24,304 nt of DNA, taken from Desulfobacteraceae bacterium. GTDB lineage: Bacteria > Desulfobacterota > Desulfobacteria > Desulfobacterales > Desulfobacteraceae. This document shows, piece by piece, positions 16,544-24,187 of the stretch. The notes below the pieces were generated by a model. The model was not told the DNA's origin. It made no database searches and saw nothing but the letters and a program-made list of their open reading frames with translations. The first letter of the stretch is position 1. Each line of letters begins with the position of its first letter. The translations under genes were made by a program, and so were the position numbers. Location: the NCBI GenBank assembly GCA_015486915.1, contig WFQS01000033.1, forward strand, positions 1 to 24,304. The letters run 5' to 3'.

Positions 16544-16703
16544 GATCGGAGATGAAATAAGTTGAACAGAAATAGCGCAGAATTCCGGCCCATGTACAAG
16601 GCGCATTAAAGGTTGCATACTCAACGTATTCGGCCTTTGATGCAACGAAGTAGATGGGAAAAGAAGACAAGCAATCTCGTTCAACTTATAAAATTTTCGA
16701 TCC
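16543..16703. mobile_element. MITE-like repeat, copy 2 (161 bp)
   Basis: Almost identical to 5486-5645: one G/A difference near the left third, and one substitution plus one inserted base near 16660. It has the same GGATCG...CGATCC ends, 11-bp inner arms and central GTTGCAT/ATGCAAC repeat. It is flanked by TTA (left) and TTAA (right). The element fills the whole space between two convergent genes: its first G is the last base of the Usp stop TAG, and the TTA immediately after it is the complement of the stop of the sigma54 activator. It may act as a transcription end for both genes. Confidence 0.75.
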
Positions 16704-18044
16704 TTAACTTATTTCGAACTTTTTCATTTTGCGCCACAGGGTTGTTCGGGGAATATTTAAGATTTTACTGGCAAGGCCTTTATTGTTTTTGGTGATTTTG
16801 AGTATTTTCTCAATATGGTTTTTTTCCATTTCCTCCATTGTGAAAATACCGCCCCCAACAAGGGTGTCAAATTCAAGTTTCTGGAGATCAGGAGGGAAAT
16901 CATCGATGTCAATAATATCTTTGTCTGCAAGCACAACAGCTCGCTGTATGATGTTTTCAAGCTCCCTTACATTTCCGGGAAAATTATATTTTACAAGGAT
17001 GTCAAAACATTCCGAAGATATATTTTTTATATTTTTACCAAAGGCATTATTGTATTTATCAATGAAAAAATTGACCAGTACCGGAATATCTTCTTTTCTG
17101 CTGCAAAGGGTGGGCAGGCTGAATGAAACAACATTCAGCCTGAAAAAAAGATCCTCCCTGAAGTTCCCGTTAACACATGCATATTTCAGATCTTTGTTTG
17201 TGGCGGCAATTATCCTTATGTCAAGGTCAACGGGTTCTGTTCCCCCAACCCTTAAAATTCGTTTTTCCTGAAGAACCCGTAAAAATTTCACCTGCATGGA
17301 TAAAGGCATTTCTCCTATTTCATCTAGGAAAACAGTACCCTTTGCCGCAGATTCCAGCAGCCCGATTTTTTTCAATGATGCTCCTGTATAAGCACCTTTT
17401 TCGTGGCCAAAAAGTTCATTGCAGATCAATTCATCTGTAAACCCCCCGCAGTTAAAGGAAACAAAGGGTTTATTTTTTCTTTTGCTCAGCCTGTGAATCG
17501 ATTTTGCCACAAGTTCTTTTCCAGTGCCGGTTTCCCCCTGGAGCAGTACATTGCAGTCAATGGGAGCCACCTTTTTAATCATCACAAAGATCTCCTGCAT
17601 CGCCCTGCTTGCCCCGATAAATTCCTTGTCTAAGAGGTCATCCCCAAGGTTATTGCCCGATAAAGGATTTTTTCTTTTATAAATTTTTTCCTGGACACTG
17701 TTTGCAAGGGAGATTATTTCTTCAAGCCTAAAGGGTTTTGCAATATAGTGAAAGGCGCCTCTTTTAACAGCTTCAACAGCAGAACCTATGGCGCTGAATC
17801 CCGTCATTATAATGATTTCTGAATTATAGTTTTTGGTTTTAATTTCTGAAAGGACACTCATCCCATTCATATCGGGAAGAAGTATATCAAGAAAAATCAG
17901 GTCAAAGGGATTTTTTTCCATTCTTTTGAGAAAAGAGGCACCGGTTTGAAAGGTTTCAACAATAAAACCGTTTTTTTGAAGGTTCTTCCCAAGATTTTTA
18001 CAGACTATTTTTTCGTCATCAACAATGGCAAGTCTTAGCTTCAT
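16704..18044 (-). CDS. NtrC-family sigma54-dependent response regulator
   Basis: 446 residues. The receiver domain (1-120) has D9-D10, phospho-acceptor D53 (LIFLDILLPD), T81 and K103. The AAA+ domain (~140-375) has Walker A GETGTGKE (170-177), the sigma54-contact loop GAYTGA (217-222, a conservative GAFTGA variant) and Walker B GTVFLDEIGE (236-245). A Fis-type HTH (~400-446, GLASKILNIPRTTLWRKMKK) ends the protein. It activates sigma54 promoters on phosphorylation, almost certainly by the overlapping upstream histidine kinase. I found no clear -24/-12 site in the intergenic regions, so its targets may lie outside the window. ATG 18044 overlaps the kinase gene by 26 bp. Confidence 0.95.
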   Translation of the reverse strand: MKLRLAIVDDEKIVCKNLGKNLQKNGFIVETFQTGASFLKRMEKNPFDLIFLDILLPDMNGMSVLSEIKTKNYNSEIIIMTGFSAIGSAVEAVKRGAFHYIAKPFRLEEIISLANSVQEKIYKRKNPLSGNNLGDDLLDKEFIGASRAMQEIFVMIKKVAPIDCNVLLQGETGTGKELVAKSIHRLSKRKNKPFVSFNCGGFTDELICNELFGHEKGAYTGASLKKIGLLESAAKGTVFLDEIGEMPLSMQVKFLRVLQEKRILRVGGTEPVDLDIRIIAATNKDLKYACVNGNFREDLFFRLNVVSFSLPTLCSRKEDIPVLVNFFIDKYNNAFGKNIKNISSECFDILVKYNFPGNVRELENIIQRAVVLADKDIIDIDDFPPDLQKLEFDTLVGGGIFTMEEMEKNHIEKILKITKNNKGLASKILNIPRTTLWRKMKKFEIS

Positions 18045-19482
18045 TCTGGTTATCCTGGTCTGCTTTATCCTGGTTCATTTTGTCTGCGGTGGGAAGAAAA
18101 ATCGCGAAGGTAGTGCCTTTGCCAAGTTTACTGTTTACTTCGATATATCCTCCATGTGACCTTATGATCCCGTAAACAAGGGAAAGCCCGAGTCCTGTTC
18201 CTTCTCCAACAACCTTTGTCGTATAAAAGGGATCAAAAATATGACTTAAATCCGCAGGTTTTATACCGGCGCCGGTATCCGTAATATTTATTTCATTATA
18301 CCCTTCAGGTCCCGGCAGTGTTTTTATTGTCAACGTCCCTGATTCATCCATGGCCTGCACTGCATTCACCACAATATTTAAAAAGGCCTGGACAAGATCA
18401 TGGGGTTTTCCTTTAATAGCCGGAAGGTCTTTTTCAATATCTTTCTCAAGTTCAACCCCGCTGAGCATCACCTGGTTTTTCACGAGTCTTAATGTCCTGT
18501 CCATGAGCTCTTTTATACTCAGTTCAACAACTTCCGCCTGTTCAGTCCTTGAAAATTCCAAAAGTCCCTTGACAACAACACTTGCCCTTTCAGCCTCGCT
18601 TATTATATCATGAAGCATAGTTGATTTTTCTTCTTCATCCATGGCATCCATCCCAAGTTCAAGGGATTCTGTTGTTAAAGAAATATTATTTAAGGGATTG
18701 TTAAGCTCATGGGCTATGCCTGCGGCAAAGGTTCCAATGGATGCAAGTTTTCTTGACTGGAGTAACTGCTCCTGGCGTGAGTGAAGTTCCTCTGCCATTT
18801 TATTAAAGGCTTTTATCAACAGGGTAATTTCATCTCTTCTGCTCTCGGGAAAAACAATGGGTTTAAATGTTCCGTTTGCAACTTCATCGGTTGCTTTTCT
18901 GACAAGTGATAAAGGTTTTAAAATTCCCTGGGTGAGAAGGTGAAGAACAATGCCAACGAGAATGAAAAAGCTTATCAGGAACGCTGCCGGTATGAACATG
19001 GTGCGGTTTAGAATGCTTTTAATGCGGAGCCATTTCTTTTTTTTAAGATCCTGGGCAAAATCAACAATGGCCTTGCCCTCAACTCTTATTTTACCCACAA
19101 GCACTTCTTTACCCATGGGAGTTGCTCCAATGGAAAATTTTTCAAGATAACGCCTGTAGTTGGCAAGATGTGATTTAAAATCATTGTATTCTTTTTCCCC
19201 GCCCACCCTTTTTATGTCAGAGCTTAACTCTTTTTCAGCAGATTCAACATTTGAAAGAAAACCCATGCAGCTGTCCAGGCTTGAAGGGTAGTGGTAATAG
19301 GTGTAATTTTTTTCATAACGTCGCATTTCAAGGCTGTCATTTAACAGGCTGTCAAAATTCTGAATTATCACCATTTTGGTTGTTAATGATTTCATGGTTT
19401 CATAATAGACACCTGCAAGAAGTCCTATAAATAAAAGGATACCTATGAAAAAAACTGTAACTCTCACAGTAATTGTTTTCAT
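18019..19482 (-). CDS. Membrane sensor histidine kinase
   Basis: 487 residues. TM1 (about 8-28) precedes an extracytoplasmic helical sensor of ~130 residues (EMRRYEKNYTYYHYPSSLDS, resembling four-helix-bundle/CHASE3-like sensors). TM2 (about 162-185), HAMP (~186-240) and a HisKA domain with His258 (GIAHELNNPLNN) follow. The HATPase domain has the N-box N373 (VVNAVQAM), D402-T-G-A-G and GEGTGLGLSL. The C terminus ends in a short Asp/Gln/Asn-rich tail finishing CHC, coded in the overlap with the regulator. ATG 19482 follows GGAGA. It is the cognate partner of the NtrC-type regulator; the signal is unknown. Confidence 0.94.
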   Translation of the reverse strand: MKTITVRVTVFFIGILLFIGLLAGVYYETMKSLTTKMVIIQNFDSLLNDSLEMRRYEKNYTYYHYPSSLDSCMGFLSNVESAEKELSSDIKRVGGEKEYNDFKSHLANYRRYLEKFSIGATPMGKEVLVGKIRVEGKAIVDFAQDLKKKKWLRIKSILNRTMFIPAAFLISFFILVGIVLHLLTQGILKPLSLVRKATDEVANGTFKPIVFPESRRDEITLLIKAFNKMAEELHSRQEQLLQSRKLASIGTFAAGIAHELNNPLNNISLTTESLELGMDAMDEEEKSTMLHDIISEAERASVVVKGLLEFSRTEQAEVVELSIKELMDRTLRLVKNQVMLSGVELEKDIEKDLPAIKGKPHDLVQAFLNIVVNAVQAMDESGTLTIKTLPGPEGYNEINITDTGAGIKPADLSHIFDPFYTTKVVGEGTGLGLSLVYGIIRSHGGYIEVNSKLGKGTTFAIFLPTADKMNQDKADQDNQNEAKTCHC

Positions 19483-19559
19483 CTATATTCTCCACAGAGA
19501 AAAATGATATAATTGCCATGGGGCAGATTCGGATTGGTCCGGATTTGCCTTAAAGACTG

Positions 19560-19647
19560 AAAGATTCTGACAAATTTTGACAAAACCGCCATGAGGCGGA
19601 TCTGAAGACTCTCAGACAGCCTCAAAGAATCAAAGATTCTGACAAAT
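19560..19647. repeat. Pair of 16-bp direct repeats flanking a hairpin
   Basis: AAAGATTCTGACAAAT occurs at 19560-19575 and again at 19632-19647, 72 bp apart. Between them lies CCGCC-ATGA-GGCGG (19586-19599), a 5-bp GC stem with a 4-nt loop. The block starts 78 bp upstream of the histidine kinase start, in the likely leader mRNA or control region. It could be a binding-site pair or a structured leader. Confidence 0.6.
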
Positions 19648-19724
19648 ATGGAAACTCTCATTTTAAAAAATCTTTACAGGGGTTTCATATAAAAAAAATA
19701 GGATCAAAATAAGATCAATAAAGA

Positions 19725-19751
19725 ATTATAAGTTTATGGTTATTTTGTCAA
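19725..19751 (-). promoter_or_regulatory. Sigma70-like promoter of the kinase-regulator operon
   Basis: On the minus strand a perfect TTGACA (19746-19751) and a perfect TATAAT (19725-19730) are separated by 15 bp, two bases short of the optimum. It would give a leader of about 235 nt before the kinase start, containing the direct repeats. Confidence 0.5.
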
Positions 19752-19931
19752 GGAACTCATGATAAAATCAAATGCAATTTTCAGGATTTTACAGTTTCAC
19801 TGATATTTTATTATTGTAGCGCTTGTGTAACCTTTTTGCTCAATGGTTTTAATGAATTTTATGCATTAAATTCAGCTTGGTATGATTGTTAAAGAATTAA
19901 AAAATTAGAGCATTAATCCTTTTTTTATATG

Positions 19932-20023
19932 AAAGAGCTCACTTCTGACAAAGGAACAAATACTCTTTATATGTTCGTTGAGAGGCATAGTAACGCAGTT
20001 CAGCTCGGCCTCATGGCAGTTAT
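19932..20023. repeat. 92-bp dispersed repeat, copy A
   Basis: It runs from AAAGAGCTCACTT to GGCCTCATGGCAGTTAT and aligns without gaps to 24096-24187 at about 77 of 92 positions. Read on the minus strand it begins ATAACTGCCATGAGGC 37 bp after the PPS3 stop, and it contains a GAGGC...GCCTC inverted repeat. No conserved reading frame is shared between the copies. It may be a 3' regulatory or processing element, or an old mobile sequence. Confidence 0.7.
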
Positions 20024-20059
20024 GTGAAACTTCTGTAAAAAAGTTTTAAAATAAGATTT

Positions 20060-22639
20060 TCATTTAAATGAATCCAAATCCGTATGCTCATAAAATTTTT
20101 TAAGATAAAATTCCACTGAAGTTTCATCTTTAAGGGACAGGTCAAGCAACCTTGTCATGCCAAACATTTTTCCTGCAAGAAACAGGTTACGTTCAATGAT
20201 ATCGGCATCTTCTGCCTTTAGCCTGGCTTTTAAAAAATCTTTGTTTATATTAACCTTAAATCCTGCTTTCTTTAAAATTCCGGATATCAGTAAAACCCTT
20301 AAGTTGCGCTTACGAGCATCTGCTGCCCCGCCTTTAAAGGAAATCGTAATATGATTAAGATAGGGGTCCTTTGACATATATGAGTCTAAAGCAACATAAT
20401 GATAGCCCATACTGAGGCTGAGGTTAAGGTACTCTTTAGTAACAACTGCAAAACTTTTGGTGTCAGAATTTGCGCTTTCCAGAGCAGGCGTACGCATTTT
20501 TGCCGTGATAACTCCCATGGCACCGGGCATTTTTTCATATCCATCCCGGGAAACATCAGAAGCATTCATTCCACGCCATAAAGCCTGAAAGGGTTTGCAT
20601 ATAATTGATTCCGCCTTAATAAGTTTTTCATCGGGTGTAATCACATTGTTCTCAAATAAATCCAAAAGATACAGACTCAAAGAAAGTTTAGTATCCACCT
20701 GATATATATTCTGCATTTTTCCGAAACTGTTTTTGTCTTTTAAGGAAAACATTTCATTCAATGCTGTCTCATGACAGAATCTTATGATATCGTGCCAGCT
20801 CTTACATGAGCCTTCTGTAAAATTTTCACCACGGGGATCCGTCAGATTAAGAGGAAAAATAAGTTCGGCAAGCCTTTCCAGCATCTGATATGATTCCGTA
20901 CCTTCAACATTAACAGCAATGAAATCCGTTGATTCAGAATTATCATTCAGAATTGCTTTTATGATCCCCTGATAGATAATACCATTTGTGGCATCAACAG
21001 TTATTTCATCGTTATTTTTCAAAATTGAAAATATGTCAGGAACCCGTACCACACAAGGAACATGGAATTCTCTTACAACCGACGACATGTGATCTGTAAG
21101 GTTTCCCTTTTCCACAACAACAGCACTTGCCTTTTGAAAGACTCCGGTGTACTGGGGAGAAGAATTTTTAAGCACCAGCACACCTCCCCTTGGGAAACCG
21201 AAAAGATCATGGATGTCCCCTGCCTTAAAGACTTTCCCTGCGCCTGTACCTGCAGCAACAGGTTGAGCTTTATCAGAAATTACAGAAGCGTTGACTTTTT
21301 TTGTGGGAATCTTCTGCACGGTATTGAGATGCAGAGGTCTTGCCTGAACAATTATCAGATTATCATTTTCATCAAAGCACCACTCTATATCCTGTGCACA
21401 TTTAAAATGTTTTTCAATAACCATTGCAGCCTGACCGAGCTTGCGCAGTTTGTCTCTGTTAAGGCAGGGGCTGTTTTTCTGTCCTTTTGGAACAATATCA
21501 TGCTTAGTGCCCCCGTTATCTGCGAGTTTCAGAAAAATTTTTTTTGGAACTATTTCCTGCCTCAGCAGAGAAAAATCAGGGTTGCGTGCAAGGATATAGG
21601 TATCTGCAGAAATATCTCCTTCCACAAGAAGCTGGCCAAGCCCCCATATTGCGGAGATAACCATCTCCTGGTTATCAGGATGCACTGGATCGGTGGTGTA
21701 CAAAACCCCGGAACACCTCGCATCCACCATTTCAAGAAACCCCACACTCATATTGACATCGTCTGAGTGGATATTTTTCATCCTCTGATAAAGGATGCTT
21801 CGGGTATTATATTTACTTGCGGCAACTGCTTTGTATTGATCAATAAGCTGCGCTGTCGGAACATTCAGAATAGAGGAAAACTGCCCGGCAAATGAATCTT
21901 CAAGGTCTTCTCCTATTGCGCTGCTGCGCACAGCCCAGTAAATTGGTTTGCTATGTTTATTTTTAATTTTTTCGCTTTGCTTACGAATAATTTCTGCTAT
22001 CTCAGAGGGAACCTGTGCATTTTGAATTAATGCTTTTATTTTTGCTTCTGCCGAAAAAAGTTCATGGCTCTTGCTCACATCGGTTTTATGCAGAATATTA
22101 AAAATTTTTTCAGGCAGGCTGTTAAATTCGGAAAAATGGGTATATGCACAGACAGTAAGCCCAAAACCATCGGGAATATTAAGGTTGCATTTGTTTTTCA
22201 ATTCTCCGAGATTGGCCATTTTGCTGCCGACTTTATCAATATATTTTGTTGTTATTTTATCCATGGGGATAATAACAGGTGTGTAGATCGGATCATCACT
22301 GCCCGTTGTAATTCTACGAATTTTTTTGGCTATATCCTCAAAATTCTGGAATAGATCATTGTAACTGTTTCCTGATAAGGCCTGGAGATCAAACAGTATA
22401 TTCCCTATTCTTCGGGATAAATTTTTAATCATACTTTTAAGATACGGAATACTGATCAATTGTTGATTATAATATTTATTTTCCAATTCAGTCATCATAT
22501 CCAGACTATGCTCATTTTCAGTAAGCAGATCTAAAAAAGATTTATACCGCATCTGCAAATCATCTTTGATATCAGTTTCAGACTCAATTTGACCGGCAGT
22601 TGTCAGTCTTTGCTGAATTGTTTTCCAGAATCTAATCAT
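20060..22639 (-). CDS. PEP-synthase-like phosphotransferase, paralogue 3 (PPS3)
   Basis: 859 residues, colinear with PPS1 from MIRFWK onward. It has the same helical N-terminal extension, an ATP-grasp domain (KVGSKMANLGELK, VRSSAIGEDLEDSFAGQF, DIEWCFDENDNLIIVQARPL) and a swivelling domain with His517 (TDHMSSVVREFHVPCVV). The C-terminal domain keeps NLTDP, C-K-S-W-H-D-I-I-R-F-C-H-E and FKGGAAD, and again lacks the PEP synthase TIM-barrel signatures. It begins 13 bp after the DUF202/pseudo-receiver gene, with AAGGAAG as ribosome binding site, so the two form an operon. Against PPS1 it is about four fifths identical in the ATP-grasp start, implying a fairly recent in-genome duplication or acquisition of a close homologue. 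Confidence 0.9.
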   Translation of the reverse strand: MIRFWKTIQQRLTTAGQIESETDIKDDLQMRYKSFLDLLTENEHSLDMMTELENKYYNQQLISIPYLKSMIKNLSRRIGNILFDLQALSGNSYNDLFQNFEDIAKKIRRITTGSDDPIYTPVIIPMDKITTKYIDKVGSKMANLGELKNKCNLNIPDGFGLTVCAYTHFSEFNSLPEKIFNILHKTDVSKSHELFSAEAKIKALIQNAQVPSEIAEIIRKQSEKIKNKHSKPIYWAVRSSAIGEDLEDSFAGQFSSILNVPTAQLIDQYKAVAASKYNTRSILYQRMKNIHSDDVNMSVGFLEMVDARCSGVLYTTDPVHPDNQEMVISAIWGLGQLLVEGDISADTYILARNPDFSLLRQEIVPKKIFLKLADNGGTKHDIVPKGQKNSPCLNRDKLRKLGQAAMVIEKHFKCAQDIEWCFDENDNLIIVQARPLHLNTVQKIPTKKVNASVISDKAQPVAAGTGAGKVFKAGDIHDLFGFPRGGVLVLKNSSPQYTGVFQKASAVVVEKGNLTDHMSSVVREFHVPCVVRVPDIFSILKNNDEITVDATNGIIYQGIIKAILNDNSESTDFIAVNVEGTESYQMLERLAELIFPLNLTDPRGENFTEGSCKSWHDIIRFCHETALNEMFSLKDKNSFGKMQNIYQVDTKLSLSLYLLDLFENNVITPDEKLIKAESIICKPFQALWRGMNASDVSRDGYEKMPGAMGVITAKMRTPALESANSDTKSFAVVTKEYLNLSLSMGYHYVALDSYMSKDPYLNHITISFKGGAADARKRNLRVLLISGILKKAGFKVNINKDFLKARLKAEDADIIERNLFLAGKMFGMTRLLDLSLKDETSVEFYLKKFYEHTDLDSFK

Positions 22640-22652
22640 GGAATAACTTCCT

Positions 22653-23735
22653 TTAAGTTAACAAATTTTTAGAAACAGCCTTTTCCACGCTTTTCTTTAA
22701 GTCATCTAAATTAAGAGGCTTTTGGAAAAAATCAAATAGCTCATCCTTTATATCTTCTATGGATTCCTCCACAGGCGACATAAAACTGATCATTATTATC
22801 GGAGTATCAGGAGACAGTCTGCGGATAGTACTAACAATTTGCTCTCCCTTATTCTCCATCATTAAGCCGGTTATTGCAACATCAAATTGTATTGATTCGA
22901 TACGTCTTTTTGCAACAAGGGGATCTGTATATATCCTTACATCATAGTTTTCGTTGTTGAAAAATACTTTTAGCAGATCGCATATGGCAGGATCATCGTC
23001 AATAATCAGCATCCTTGGTTTTTTATTCATAAAGGCATTTTCTTTTTCATGTATAATATCAAGAAGCCCTCCCTCCCTTTTTCTGGTGGGAATATAATAA
23101 GAAATTCCTGTAATAACCATCACGACACCGGAAGCCAATAGACCTGCATCAAGGAATGTCCACCAGCCAATGCCGAAATAACGGATAAAACCTGTTGCCA
23201 GCGCTATAAATGCCATTCCGGTTCGAATGAAAGCAAGTTCTGTCCTTGCCCTGGCAAGAAGTGTCCGCTGCTGGGCTATTACAGTTCTTTTCTCTGACAT
23301 AAATGAACGGCGTTTGGCAAGCTCTGTTCTCACACCGGCAAGACCGGTACGTTTTTCTGAAAATTCAGTCCGTTTCTCAGCGGCCTCGGTTCTTCCCTCA
23401 GATAAAAAAGTTCGTTTTTCTGCAAGAATGCTGCGTTCTTCAGAAATCAGGGTCCTCTCTATTGTGTATTTTGCCCCTAATAGCGGAAGAACATCCTCTA
23501 ATGATTTTGCATTGACAATTTCCTGATCTATTTCTTCGAGATCACTTACCAGATCATTTATATACTCTTTTCTTTCACGTTCATTAAGAGTTTTCCCCAG
23601 TATTAAATAATGACGTCCTCCAGGTGATAAATCACTTTCATTTAAAACCGAGTCAAGGGGCTCTAAGATTGCTTTTTCCTTTTCTTTAAGTTCAGACTTG
23701 TATTTGTGTATTAATTTTTCATTAAGTTCGCTCAT
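22653..23735 (-). CDS. DUF202 membrane protein with RT-heptad stalk and pseudo-receiver
   Basis: 360 residues in four parts. Residues 1-90 are charged and helical. Residues 94-172 hold twelve strict heptads with Arg at 94, 101, 108 and every seventh residue to 171, each followed by Thr or Ser (EKRTFLS, EKRTEFS and so on), leading directly into the DUF202-type sequence RTELAFIRTGMAFIALATGF. Two membrane helices (~170-188 and ~193-214) follow. Residues 240-360 are a receiver-like domain with acid pocket D246-D247 (LIIDDDPA), Ser317 and Lys339 (FQKPL), but Gly290 occupies the phospho-Asp position (VAITGLMM), so classical phosphorylation is not expected. ATG 23735 has only a weak GAGA upstream. 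It is co-transcribed with PPS3, whose activity it might localise to the membrane (inference). Confidence 0.88.
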   Translation of the reverse strand: MSELNEKLIHKYKSELKEKEKAILEPLDSVLNESDLSPGGRHYLILGKTLNERERKEYINDLVSDLEEIDQEIVNAKSLEDVLPLLGAKYTIERTLISEERSILAEKRTFLSEGRTEAAEKRTEFSEKRTGLAGVRTELAKRRSFMSEKRTVIAQQRTLLARARTELAFIRTGMAFIALATGFIRYFGIGWWTFLDAGLLASGVVMVITGISYYIPTRKREGGLLDIIHEKENAFMNKKPRMLIIDDDPAICDLLKVFFNNENYDVRIYTDPLVAKRRIESIQFDVAITGLMMENKGEQIVSTIRRLSPDTPIIMISFMSPVEESIEDIKDELFDFFQKPLNLDDLKKSVEKAVSKNLLT

Positions 23736-23754
23736 GAGTCTCTGATTGTCCTTT

Positions 23755-23768
23755 AATCGTTATCGATT
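23755..23768. promoter_or_regulatory. Palindrome AATCG-TTAT-CGATT, possible operator
   Basis: Perfect 5-bp arms around 4 bp lie 20-33 bp upstream of the DUF202 start, where a regulator could block transcription or translation. There is no direct evidence of function. Confidence 0.3.
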
Positions 23769-23840
23769 CATCGGCAGGCTGTTACACAACTCCCGTTTTC
23801 CAATTCCTAAATTGAACTTTAATATTGCAAGTGTTATCTA

Positions 23841-23894
23841 GCCGGATTTATTTTCCGGCCTGAACTAAAAAAATATGGAACTAAAAAAAATATG
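23841..23894. repeat. Hairpin plus short tandem duplication
   Basis: GCCGGA-TTTATTT-TCCGGC (23841-23859) is a perfect 6-bp stem with a 7-nt loop. Immediately to its right on the plus strand, GAACTAAAAAAATATG (23862-23877) is repeated in tandem with one extra A (23878-23894). The hairpin lacks a T-run on the minus strand, so it is not an obvious terminator of the nitroreductase transcript. Confidence 0.5.
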
Positions 23895-24095
23895 TGTATC
23901 TGATTTTACAATATTCAGAATCTGATTTTTCAGTGGACTTATCAGATATAAAATCATAAAACAAGTGAATATAATGAGAGTAAACGTAATTCAACCTGCC
24001 CATAAAACAGGCGTATGGCATGATTTTCCAATTGCAGGATCAAAAGAAGTGTAACAAAAAGTTCATAATCGCTGTGAATTTTTTGTTTTTATAAT

Positions 24096-24187
24096 AAAGA
24101 GCTCACTTTTGGCAGAGTAACTGATGCTTTTTTTATGTTCGTTGTGAGGCACAGAAGCGCAGTTCAGCCCGGCCTCATGGCCGTTAT
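24096..24187. repeat. 92-bp dispersed repeat, copy B
   Basis: It aligns gap-free to 19932-20023 (about 77 of 92 positions identical). On the minus strand it begins ATAACGGCCATGAGGC, so its first bases supply the TAA stop of the nitroreductase-like gene. An inverted repeat TGAGGC...GCCTCA lies within. An AT-rich imperfect hairpin (CAAAAAGTTCA / TGAATTTTTTG, 24055-24085) lies just beyond it. Confidence 0.7.

Larger units (their letters stand above)
19483..20059. other. 577-bp intergenic region upstream of the histidine kinase
   Basis: No gene is credible here. Reading from PPS3 toward the kinase it holds 92-bp repeat copy A (19932-20023), an AT-rich stretch, a sigma70-like promoter on the minus strand (19725-19751), and a leader with two 16-bp direct repeats and a small hairpin (19560-19647). 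The short minus-strand frame at 19479-19661 is made of these repeats and is not believed. Confidence 0.6.
23736..24183. other. 448-bp intergenic region upstream of the DUF202-PPS3 operon
   Basis: No gene is seen. It contains a 14-bp palindrome near the DUF202 start, a GC hairpin and a 16/17-bp tandem duplication (23841-23894), an AT-rich imperfect hairpin (24055-24085) just beyond 92-bp repeat copy B, and the bulk of copy B itself. No promoter with two good boxes was found for the minus strand. The minus-strand frame 24063-24251 is a shadow of the repeat in the wrong frame relative to the nitroreductase. Confidence 0.55.

Noticed and set aside
16729..17271. 180-residue plus-strand ORF
   Set aside because: Antisense shadow of the AAA+/HTH part of the sigma54 activator, which has clear Walker and GAYTGA motifs.
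19932..20023. 92-bp repeat as an integron attC site
   Set aside because: It lies just after genes, starts with TAAC and has an inner inverted repeat. However, the 5' RYYYAAC is imperfect, the 3' GTTRRRY box is absent (GTTACTC/GTTCCTT), and the outer arms do not pair. No integrase is seen.
21062..21766. 234-residue plus-strand ORF
   Set aside because: It lies wholly antisense to PPS3, whose conserved ATP-grasp and His-domain motifs are coded on the minus strand. The plus frame has no recognisable domain.
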